DNA of 6,380 bases, from assembly GCA_938091145.1 (NCBI GenBank), contig CALKMS010000056.1, positions 1-6,380 on the forward strand. Reading direction: 5' to 3'. Position numbers and translations under genes: made by a program. Below the pieces are notes generated by a model. The model saw only the letters and a list, made by a program, of their open reading frames with translations, made no database searches and was not told the origin of the DNA. The stretch comes from an uncultured bacterium. GTDB taxonomy: Bacteria; Actinomycetota; Aquicultoria; SKW223; CALKMS01. This document shows positions 1 to 3,828 of the stretch, in pieces (positions within the stretch are counted from its first letter, which is position 1; the number at the start of each line of letters is the position of its first letter).

Positions 1-169
1 CGGAACCATTAAACTGGCTGAAGGTGTTGAAATGGTAATGCCAGGCGATAACACTGAGATTGAAGTTGAACTCATTGCTCCCATCGCTCTTGAAGAAGGT
101 GTTCGCTTTGCTATTCGAGAGGGCGGTCGAACTGTAGGAGCTGGGAGCGTAACCAAGATTTTGGAGTGA
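1..169 (+). CDS. tuf: Elongation factor Tu, C-terminal end (partial)
   Basis: This is the last 55 codons of EF-Tu, the GTPase that delivers aminoacyl-tRNA to the ribosomal A site. The reading frame starts at base 2, and TGA at 167-169 ends it. The sequence is the end of beta-barrel domain 3: GVEMVMPGDN, then ELIAPIALEEG, then RFAIREGGRTVGAG, closing with TKILE. The RFAIREGGRTVGAG block is a near-invariant EF-Tu signature that lies at the interface with tRNA and EF-Ts. The GTPase domain and domain 2 lie upstream of the window. rpmG starts 5 bases after the stop, so the two are surely co-transcribed. Tandem tuf-rpmG-trnW-secE is a common arrangement in Gram-positive and related bacteria. I see no oddity in the visible part. 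Confidence 0.97.
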   Translation, partial: GTIKLAEGVEMVMPGDNTEIEVELIAPIALEEGVRFAIREGGRTVGAGSVTKILE

Positions 170-174
170 GGGAT

Positions 175-324
175 ATGCGAGTAATAGTTACATTAGCTTG
201 TAGCGAATGCAAAAGAAGAAACTATACCACTTCGAAAAACAAAAGAAACAATCCTGATCGTTTGGAATTTAAGAAGTACTGTCCCTTTTGCGGGAAGCAT
301 ACCTTTCACAAAGAAACCAGATAG
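175..324 (+). CDS. rpmG: 50S ribosomal protein L33 (zinc-ribbon C+ form)
   Basis: A 49-residue protein starting at ATG 175 and ending at TAG 322-324; this is the usual length for bL33. L33 sits on the large subunit near the E site. Two CxxC pairs, C9-x2-C12 (ACSECK) and C36-x2-C39 (YCPFCGKH), form the zinc ribbon. This is therefore the zinc-binding C+ paralogue rather than the zinc-independent C- form that some bacteria induce during zinc starvation. The core RNYTTSKNKRNNPDRLEFKK is typical of the family. The Shine-Dalgarno is probably GGAG at 163-166 inside the end of tuf, 8 bases before the ATG, which would couple translation to tuf. A second purine run, GAGGG (168-172), is too close to be optimal. 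tRNA-Trp begins only 8 bases after the stop codon. Confidence 0.96.
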   Translation: MRVIVTLACSECKRRNYTTSKNKRNNPDRLEFKKYCPFCGKHTFHKETR

Positions 325-332
325 AAAATTTT

Positions 333-411
333 AGGCCCGTAGCTCGAACTTGGTTAGAGCACCGGTCTCCAAAACCGGGGGTTGGGGGTTCGAGTCCCTC
401 CGGGCCTGCCA
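333..411 (+). tRNA. trnW: tRNA-Trp (anticodon CCA), 3' CCA encoded
   Basis: A complete cloverleaf can be paired by hand. The acceptor stem is 333-339 with 401-407 (7 pairs, AGGCCCG/CGGGCCT). The D stem is GCTC 342-345 with GAGC 357-360, with an 11-base loop containing GG. The anticodon stem is 362-366 with 374-378, and its loop CTCCAAA places anticodon CCA at 369-371. The variable loop is 5 bases. The T stem is 384-388 with 396-400 (one G-U pair), with loop TTCGAGT. The discriminator base is G408 and the CCA tail at 409-411 is encoded. It reads UGG only; UGA is used as a stop in neighbouring genes, so there is no sign of recoding. No promoter is visible in the 8 bases after rpmG, so it is most likely cut out of the tuf-rpmG transcript by RNase P and a 3' nuclease. 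Confidence 0.97.
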
Positions 412-428
412 GCTTTAAAAAGCTTTTT
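411..428 (+). terminator. Weak intrinsic terminator after tRNA-Trp
   Basis: AGCTT at 411-415 pairs with AAGCT at 420-424 around a 4-base loop, followed by a T run (424-428), then GG and TTTT. It sits exactly at the 3' end of the tRNA and would end the tuf-rpmG-trnW transcript. The stem is short and AT-rich, so leakage into secE is likely. It could instead be a 3' processing signal. The hairpin and T run are seen; the termination function is inferred. Confidence 0.45.
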
Positions 429-513
429 GGTTTTCGGGACCTCACGTACTTTTGGAGGTAAGTTTAAATTCGGTAATTTTCTCGCTTTTACTCTGAATAG
501 TACAAGATTGTCG
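429..513. other. Non-coding gap between tRNA-Trp and the secE promoter
   Basis: No start codon with a ribosome-binding site and no plausible protein on either strand. The only structure seen is an inverted repeat, ACCTC 439-443 and GAGGT 455-459, with an 11-base loop and no T run after it. The sequence becomes AT-rich towards the promoter, which could help as an UP-like element, but no clear motif stands out. Confidence 0.5.
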
Positions 514-541
514 TTGACGAATTTTTTTAATATGCTATAAT
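514..541 (+). promoter_or_regulatory. Sigma-A type promoter for secE-nusG-rplK-rplA
   Basis: The -35 box TTGACG (514-519) and perfect -10 box TATAAT (536-541) are separated by 16 bases. TG at 533-534, one base before the -10, makes an extended -10. Transcription would start near 548, giving a leader of about 60 bases before the GTG start of secE. This leader contains a weak AGCCC (568-572)/GGGCT (591-595) pairing with an 18-base loop, of uncertain meaning. The boxes are seen; activity is inferred. Confidence 0.8.
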
Positions 542-609
542 CAATTTTTGTTTTCCTCATCAAGAAAAGCCCTTTTTAAATTGAAGAATGGGGCTATTTA
601 AGGAGATTT

Positions 610-909
610 GTGGGGAAAAAAGCAAAAAAAAATAAAAAGAAAAAAGAGAAGATAAAAGCAGCTGAAAGGAGAATTTCAGCTTTTATTGCTAAAAAACCAG
701 CTCAAAAAAGGGTTAGCATTTTGAAATCAATAGCAGAATATTTCAATGATGTGAAATCAGAGCTTAAAAAAGTAACTTGGCCTAATCGCCAGGAGATAAT
801 TACTTCGACAATTGTGGTAGTTGTGGTAGTGATAGCTTTTACTTTGTTTGTTGGGATTGTTGATGAAGTTTTTATTAGATTGATTAAGTTTTTGCTTGGA
901 GGTTATTGA
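610..909 (+). CDS. secE: Preprotein translocase subunit SecE
   Basis: A 99-residue protein of the short single-span SecE type. SecE clamps SecY in the SecYEG protein-export channel of the inner membrane. The start is GTG 610, preceded by AAGGAG (600-605) with a tight 4-base gap; no other in-frame start with a ribosome site is seen. Residues 2-35 are very lysine-rich and probably disordered on the cytoplasmic face. Residues 36-54 form the amphipathic helix (FNDVKSELKKV). VTWPNRQE at 55-62 is the family signature. Residues 63-84 are the single membrane span, which includes six valines in a row (69-74). The lysine-rich start is encoded by A-rich DNA, including nine A in a row (624-632). It is first in its operon, and nusG follows 3 bases after the stop, the near-universal secE-nusG pairing. 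Confidence 0.96.
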   Translation: MGKKAKKNKKKKEKIKAAERRISAFIAKKPAQKRVSILKSIAEYFNDVKSELKKVTWPNRQEIITSTIVVVVVVIAFTLFVGIVDEVFIRLIKFLLGGY

Positions 910-912
910 TAA

Positions 913-1434
913 ATGAAAAAGTGGTATGTGGTTCATACTCACTCTGGGTTAGAGCATAAAGCTAAGGCTAATTTAGAGCGTAAGATTAAGTCGCTGGGGA
1001 TGCAAAATAAAATTTTCGAGGTTATTATTCCAACTGAGGACGTTATCGAGTTTAAAGGTGGCAAAAGGAATGTTAGCGCTCGAAAGGTTTTTCCCGGATA
1101 TATGCTTGTTTTAATGGAATTAGATGAAGACTCTTGGTATGTGGTCAGAAACACTCCATATGTGACTGGCTTTGTTGGTTCGGGAACTAAACCATTTGCT
1201 CTTTCCGATAAGGAAGTTGAGGAGATTTTAAGGAAGATTAAAAGCGAAAAGCCAAAACCCAAAACTGAGTTTGAAGTGGGAGAGCAAGTAAGGGTGGTTT
1301 CCGGTCCCCTGGCAGACTTAATAGGAACGGTGGCGGAAGTTAACCTTGATCAACATAAGCTGAAGGTTTTGGTTTCTATTTTTGGACGGGAAACTCCAGT
1401 TGAGCTTTCATTTGAACAAGTATCTAAACTTTGA
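913..1434 (+). CDS. nusG: Transcription termination/antitermination protein NusG
   Basis: A 173-residue NusG of normal length. It binds RNA polymerase across the cleft, affects pausing, and contacts Rho or ribosomal protein S10 through its second domain. The NGN domain spans about 1-108: KKWYVVHTHSGLE opens it, and RKVFPGYMLVLM (58-68) is the core strand pair. A charged linker with KPKPK (113-117) follows. The KOW domain runs from about 120 to 173: FEVGEQVRVVSGPLADLIGT, then VSIFGRETPVELSFEQV. There is no inserted third domain as found in some lineages. The ATG at 913 has GGAGGT at 898-903, 9 bases upstream and inside the end of secE, so the two genes are translationally linked. TGA stop at 1432-1434; rplK follows after 16 bases. 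Confidence 0.97.
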   Translation: MKKWYVVHTHSGLEHKAKANLERKIKSLGMQNKIFEVIIPTEDVIEFKGGKRNVSARKVFPGYMLVLMELDEDSWYVVRNTPYVTGFVGSGTKPFALSDKEVEEILRKIKSEKPKPKTEFEVGEQVRVVSGPLADLIGTVAEVNLDQHKLKVLVSIFGRETPVELSFEQVSKL

Positions 1435-1450
1435 AAGAGAGGAGTAGAAG

Positions 1451-1876
1451 ATGGCGAAAAAGGTAGTCGCTGTAATTAAACTTCAAATTCCTGCTGGGGA
1501 AGCAACTCCAGCTCCTCCTGTTGGTCCGGCTTTAGGGCAACACGGATTAAATATTATGGAATTTTGTAAAAGCTATAATGCTCAAACTGCTTCTCAAAAG
1601 GGCTTGATTGTGCCTGTTGAAATTACAGTTTACGAAGACCGTTCTTTTACTTTCGTGACTAAAACTCCTCCGGCTTCGGTTCTTTTGAAGAAAGCGGCAG
1701 GCATAGAAAAGGGATCCGGCGAGCCTAACAAGCAAAAAGTAGGAAAGGTAAGTAAAGCCCAGATTAGGGAAATTGCTGAAATGAAGCTGAAAGACTTGAA
1801 TGCTAACGATGTCGAAGCAGCGATGAAGATAATTGAGGGTACAGCTCGCAGCATGGGAATAGAAGTTGAAAATTAG
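1451..1876 (+). CDS. rplK: 50S ribosomal protein L11
   Basis: A 141-residue protein, the standard length for uL11. It binds the GTPase-associated region of 23S rRNA at the base of the stalk and helps factors such as EF-G and EF-Tu act on the ribosome. The N-terminal domain (1-70) carries the proline-rich PAPPVGPALGQHG (20-32), where thiostrepton-type antibiotics contact L11, and then NIMEFCKSYNAQT. The C-terminal rRNA-binding domain (about 72-141) contains TKTPPAS, LLKKAAGIEKGSGEP and the helix that ends in GTARSMGIEVE. AGAGGAG at 1438-1444, 6 bases before the ATG, is a good ribosome site. It is third in the operon and stops 31 bases before rplA. The rplK-rplA pair is nearly universal. Confidence 0.97.
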   Translation: MAKKVVAVIKLQIPAGEATPAPPVGPALGQHGLNIMEFCKSYNAQTASQKGLIVPVEITVYEDRSFTFVTKTPPASVLLKKAAGIEKGSGEPNKQKVGKVSKAQIREIAEMKLKDLNANDVEAAMKIIEGTARSMGIEVEN

Positions 1877-1895
1877 TTTTGGGACTGTTAGTGAT

Positions 1896-1904
1896 GGGGG
1901 AGGT
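1896..1904 (+). promoter_or_regulatory. Ribosome-binding site setting the rplA start
   Basis: GGGGGAGGT lies 3 bases before ATG 1908. The gap is short, but this is the only strong purine run. It supports ATG 1908 over the in-frame ATG at 1866, which lies inside rplK and has no such site. Confidence 0.7.
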
Positions 1905-1907
1905 AAA

Positions 1908-2624
1908 ATGAAAAGAGGAAAGAAGTATAAGGAGGCTTTAAAAAAGATAGGCGTTAATAAAACCTATTTACCTGAAGAAGCATTTAGGCTTGTTAAAGAA
2001 GCAAGATTTGCTAATTTTGATGAAACTGTTGAACTTCACGTTCGTTTGGGGATTGATCCGCGCCAAGCTGATCAGCAAGTTAGGGGTTCGATAAATTTGC
2101 CAGCCGGGACGGGTAAGGCGGTTCGAGTTGTGGTTTTTGCTTCTGGTGAGAAAGCAAAAGAAGCCAAGGAGGCTGGAGCAATTGAAGTTGGAGGCGAAGA
2201 ACTCGCTAAAAAAATTGAGGAAGGATGGCTTGATTTTGAGTCAGTAGTGTCAACTCCTGAGATGATGAGGGTAGTTTCTCGTTTAGGTAAAGTTTTAGGG
2301 CCACGGGGTTTGATGCCTAATCCCAAGAGCGGGACAGTAACCAATGAAGTTGGTAAAGTAGTAAAAGAACTTCAAAAGGGTAGGATTGAGTACCGCTCAG
2401 ATAAGTTTGGTTTGATACATCTTCCCATTGGTAAGGTCTCTTTTTCTGAAAAGGATTTACTTCGGAATTATTTGGCAGTGATGAGCGAGTTAGTGCGTGT
2501 CAAACCGGCTGCCGCTAAAGGGCGGTACATTAAGTCAGTGACAATATCTTCAACCATGGGTCCGGCTATTAAGATTGATCCTACTCGGTTTCTTGAAGTT
2601 GCTGAGGAAGAAGCTATAGCTTAA
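1908..2624 (+). CDS. rplA: 50S ribosomal protein L1
   Basis: A 238-residue uL1, close to the usual 225-235. It forms the mobile L1 stalk that helps release deacylated tRNA from the E site, and in many bacteria it represses its own operon by binding mRNA. MKRGKKYKEALKKI opens the protein as usual, supporting this start; an ATG at 1866 would add 14 residues unlike the family. Domain I is formed by both ends of the chain. Domain II, the inserted middle part (about 67-160), carries STPEMMRVVSRLGKVLGPRG (115-134) followed by LMPNPKSGTVT, the family signature. GLIHLPIGKVSFS and then TISSTMGPAIKID close domain I. TAA at 2622-2624; the next promoter begins 7 bases later. I looked for an L1-binding mRNA hairpin in the rplK-rplA gap and ahead of rplK and saw no convincing one. 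Confidence 0.96.
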   Translation: MKRGKKYKEALKKIGVNKTYLPEEAFRLVKEARFANFDETVELHVRLGIDPRQADQQVRGSINLPAGTGKAVRVVVFASGEKAKEAKEAGAIEVGGEELAKKIEEGWLDFESVVSTPEMMRVVSRLGKVLGPRGLMPNPKSGTVTNEVGKVVKELQKGRIEYRSDKFGLIHLPIGKVSFSEKDLLRNYLAVMSELVRVKPAAAKGRYIKSVTISSTMGPAIKIDPTRFLEVAEEEAIA

Positions 2625-2631
2625 GGTTAAC

Positions 2632-2659
2632 TTGACAAGGGGGTTGTTTTTTTTATAAT
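2632..2659 (+). promoter_or_regulatory. Sigma-A type promoter for rplJ-rplL
   Basis: Both hexamers are perfect consensus: TTGACA at 2632-2637 and TATAAT at 2654-2659, with a 16-base spacer that includes eight T. Transcription would start near 2666, giving a leader of about 125 bases before rplJ. The boxes are seen. That this is the main promoter of the stalk genes is inferred from its strength and from the attenuator directly downstream. Read-through from rplA would pass the same attenuator. Confidence 0.87.
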
Positions 2660-2682
2660 AAGCGGGTTATTGAAGTTTAAAA

Positions 2683-2772
2683 GGGCCGCAGACAGTAGGT
2701 GCGAAAGCTTAAACCGCAAGGGCCTACCGAGGCAGGATAGATAGGTCCTCCTTGAGTTGCGGAGGATTTTTT
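2683..2772 (+). promoter_or_regulatory. Ribosomal protein L10 leader (L10-L7/L12 sensing attenuator)
   Basis: This 5' leader matches the known L10 leader of Gram-positive bacteria. GCAGACAGTAGGTG (2688-2701) and CCTACCGAGGC (2723-2733) are the conserved halves. The binding helix is GTAGG 2695-2699 with CCTAC 2723-2727. Below it is an internal loop with GA on each side (2691-2692 and 2729-2730), as in a kink-turn, and then GCC 2685-2687 with GGC 2731-2733. An alternative antiterminator pairs 2720-2726 with 2742-2748 (7 pairs, one G-U). It shares bases 2723-2726 with the binding helix and 2746-2748 with the terminator. Excess L10-(L7/L12)4 should hold the binding helix, free the terminator and cut rplJ-rplL expression, as described for Bacillus subtilis rplJL. 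Pairings are hand-derived. Confidence 0.88.
2746..2772 (+). terminator. Intrinsic terminator of the L10 leader attenuator
   Basis: TCCTCC 2746-2751 pairs with GGAGGA 2761-2766 (6 pairs) around a 9-base loop, followed at once by six T (2767-2772). It lies between the L10-binding RNA and the rplJ ribosome site, so it is a conditional terminator rather than an operon end. Its 5' arm overlaps the 3' arm of the antiterminator. Confidence 0.88.
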
Positions 2773-2778
2773 AGTTTT

Positions 2779-2784
2779 GGAGGT
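2779..2784 (+). promoter_or_regulatory. Ribosome-binding site setting the TTG start of rplJ
   Basis: GGAGGT lies 6 bases before TTG 2791 and 6 bases after the attenuator T run. It decides the start in favour of TTG 2791. An in-frame TTG at 2752 falls in the terminator loop with no ribosome site placed for it. Confidence 0.85.
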
Positions 2785-2790
2785 GCAAAC

Positions 2791-3303
2791 TTGGCAAAAC
2801 CAGAAAAAGAAGCTTTAGTTAAGGAAATTGCAGAAAAGGTTAAGTTGCCGGAAGCCGTTTTTTTGGTTGATTATCAGGGTTTAACAGTTCATGAGATTAA
2901 TGAGCTTCGAAAAAAGTTGAGAGAGAATAGCGTGTTCTTCAAAGTGGTTAAGAATACTCTGCTAAAGCTGGCTTTTAAGGAAAGTAATAGGGTTGAACTT
3001 TCTTTTTTAGAAGAGTATCTAAGAGGCCCGAATGCTATTTTACTCTCGGATGATCCGGTTAAAGCTGCTAAAATATTAAGCGAATTTGCTCGAGAACACG
3101 ATCAACTTGAGTTTAAAGCAGGATTAGCTGGGAAGGATTTTGTAGATAAAGAAAAAATAAAACAGTTGGCGTTGCTGCCTTCCAAAGAGGAATTAATTTC
3201 CAAACTTCTTAGTTTGCTAGTTTCGCCGGCGAGAAAGCTTATGTGGGCTCTTAACATGCCATCGACACAGCTAGTTAGAGTTTTGAGTGCTATAAAGAAA
3301 TAA
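2791..3303 (+). CDS. rplJ: 50S ribosomal protein L10
   Basis: A 170-residue uL10 starting at TTG 2791 (LAKPEKEA, read as MAKPEKEA) and ending with TAA 3301-3303. L10 anchors the stalk: its N-terminal domain binds 23S rRNA next to L11, and its C-terminal helix carries dimers of L7/L12. The N-terminal part shows FLVDYQGLTVHEINELRKKL (24-43), FFKVVKNTLLKLA (49-61) and LRGPNAILLSDDP (77-89), all family hallmarks. The C-terminal helix is about 132-170, separated by the SPARKLMW turn (145-152). The length is normal, and the helix looks long enough for two or three L7/L12 dimers, though the number cannot be read safely by eye. rplL follows after 17 bases. Expression should be fed back through the leader at 2683-2772, because the protein with L7/L12 is the expected ligand. 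Confidence 0.97.
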   Translation: MAKPEKEALVKEIAEKVKLPEAVFLVDYQGLTVHEINELRKKLRENSVFFKVVKNTLLKLAFKESNRVELSFLEEYLRGPNAILLSDDPVKAAKILSEFAREHDQLEFKAGLAGKDFVDKEKIKQLALLPSKEELISKLLSLLVSPARKLMWALNMPSTQLVRVLSAIKK

Positions 3304-3320
3304 TTTTTGGGGAGGAAAAA

Positions 3321-3713
3321 ATGGCGGAGAAAAAAATTACTCGAGAAGAAATTGTGGAAGCAATCAAGAACATGAGCTTGATTGAGGCTTCCGAACTTGT
3401 CAAAGAGCTTGAAGAGGCTTTTGGGGTTAGCGCTGCTGCTCCTGTAGCGGTTGCGGCTCCAGCTGGTGCAGCTCCAGCCCAAGCTCCTGCTGGGGAAGAG
3501 AAAACATCTTTTGATGTTATTCTTCAAGCGGCAGGCGAGAAGAAAATCCAAGTGATTAAAGTTGTTCGCCAAATTACCAACCTGGGGCTTAAAGAAGCGA
3601 AAGATTTAGTTGATTCTGCTCCCAAGCCAGTTAAGGAAGGTGTCACCAAGGAAGAAGCGGAACAAATAAAGAAGCAGCTTGAAGAAGCAGGCGCTACAGT
3701 GGAAATAAAATAA
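3321..3713 (+). CDS. rplL: 50S ribosomal protein L7/L12
   Basis: A 130-residue bL12, the multi-copy stalk protein that recruits translational GTPases. Residues 1-35 form the dimerising helical domain that binds the L10 C-terminal helix (EEIVEAIKNMSLIEASELVK). Residues 37-58 form the flexible hinge, rich in alanine and proline (VAVAAPAGAAPAQAPAG). Residues 60-130 form the globular factor-binding domain, with EKTSFDVILQAAG and GLKEAKDLVDSAPKPVKEG (89-107), the part that contacts EF-Tu and EF-G. GGGGAGG (3309-3315), 5 bases before the ATG, is a strong ribosome site, better than that of rplJ; this fits the need for several copies of L7/L12 per L10. The stop TAA (3711-3713) is part of a perfect 14-bp palindrome. 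Confidence 0.97.
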   Translation: MAEKKITREEIVEAIKNMSLIEASELVKELEEAFGVSAAAPVAVAAPAGAAPAQAPAGEEKTSFDVILQAAGEKKIQVIKVVRQITNLGLKEAKDLVDSAPKPVKEGVTKEEAEQIKKQLEEAGATVEIK

Positions 3714-3724
3714 GTTCGAACTTA
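3711..3724. repeat. Perfect 14-bp palindrome at the end of rplL
   Basis: TAAGTTCGAACTTA reads the same on both strands and starts with the rplL stop codon. As RNA it can form only a 5-pair hairpin with a UCGA loop and no T run, so it is a poor terminator. It lies 10 bases upstream of the -35 box of the rpoB promoter, where a dimeric regulator could bind. Function unknown. Confidence 0.6.
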
Positions 3725-3734
3725 GGGCCAATAA

Positions 3735-3764
3735 TTGACTTTGTGTTTGTTGGTGTGTTACAAT
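3735..3764 (+). promoter_or_regulatory. Sigma-A type promoter for rpoB
   Basis: The -35 box TTGACT (3735-3740) and -10 box TACAAT (3759-3764) have an 18-base spacer, one above the best. TG at 3756-3757 supplies an extended -10 that would compensate. From 3740 to 3759 the + strand holds only G and T. Transcription would start near 3771. As no good terminator follows rplL, rpoB is probably served both by this promoter and by read-through. Confidence 0.75.
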
Positions 3765-3778
3765 AATTTTTTGCTTTT

Positions 3779-3826
3779 ATGGAAAACTATCTGATTAAAG
3801 AAACCATTTCAAGGGGAGTGAATTAA
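3779..3826 (+). CDS. Possible 15-codon leader ORF ahead of rpoB
   Basis: ATG 3779 opens a 15-codon frame (MENYLIKETISRGVN) that stops at TAA 3824-3826, two bases before the TTG start of rpoB. It spans the rpoB ribosome site. No Shine-Dalgarno precedes it, but it would lie only about 8 bases from the predicted transcript start, so near-leaderless initiation is possible. A frame this short may be chance. No function is claimed. Confidence 0.2.
   Translation: MENYLIKETISRGVN
3811..3818 (+). promoter_or_regulatory. Ribosome-binding site setting the TTG start of rpoB
   Basis: AAGGGGAG lies 10 bases before TTG 3829, a long but workable spacing. The GTG at 3818 is out of frame and hits a stop after one further codon, and no other in-frame start is near, so TTG 3829 is chosen. 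Confidence 0.7.
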
Positions 3827-3828
3827 TT

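Noticed and set aside
354..563. Minus-strand frame of 69 codons ending in a GGTRTPNPRFWRP-like tail
   Set aside because: The tail is the reverse strand of the tRNA-Trp gene, a well-known source of spurious predicted proteins. The rest covers the secE promoter region, and there is no protein-like conservation.
588..680. ATG 588 opening a frame that overlaps the start of secE out of phase
   Set aside because: It has no ribosome site of its own and quickly becomes a lysine/arginine run from the A-rich tract before stopping. The secE frame has a clear site and conserved product.
939..1262. Minus-strand frame of 107 codons opposite nusG
   Set aside because: Shadow frame of nusG; the + strand product is certain. 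Similar shadows opposite secE, rplK, rplA and rpoB (757-942, 1547-1735, 1630-1854, 2072-2344, 4296-4499, 5919-6221) were rejected for the same reason.
1866..1907. Earlier in-frame ATG extending L1 by 14 residues
   Set aside because: It overlaps the end of rplK and has no ribosome site there. The added residues are unlike L1 starts, whereas ATG 1908 follows a strong purine run and gives the usual MKRGKKYKEA opening.
1877..1907. Possible L1-binding mRNA site in the rplK-rplA gap (GTGATGGGGGAGG)
   Set aside because: It is reminiscent of purine-rich L1 target sequences, but no flanking helix can be paired because the gap contains almost no C. It is better explained as the rplA ribosome site.
2752..2790. 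Earlier in-frame TTG extending L10 by 13 residues
   Set aside because: It lies in the loop and 3' arm of the attenuator terminator. GGAGGT at 2779-2784 clearly serves TTG 2791, which gives the standard AKPEKEA opening.
3102..3572. Minus-strand frame of 156 codons opposite rplJ and rplL
   Set aside because: It is the shadow of two strongly conserved ribosomal protein genes and crosses their junction; no ribosome site or recognisable domain.
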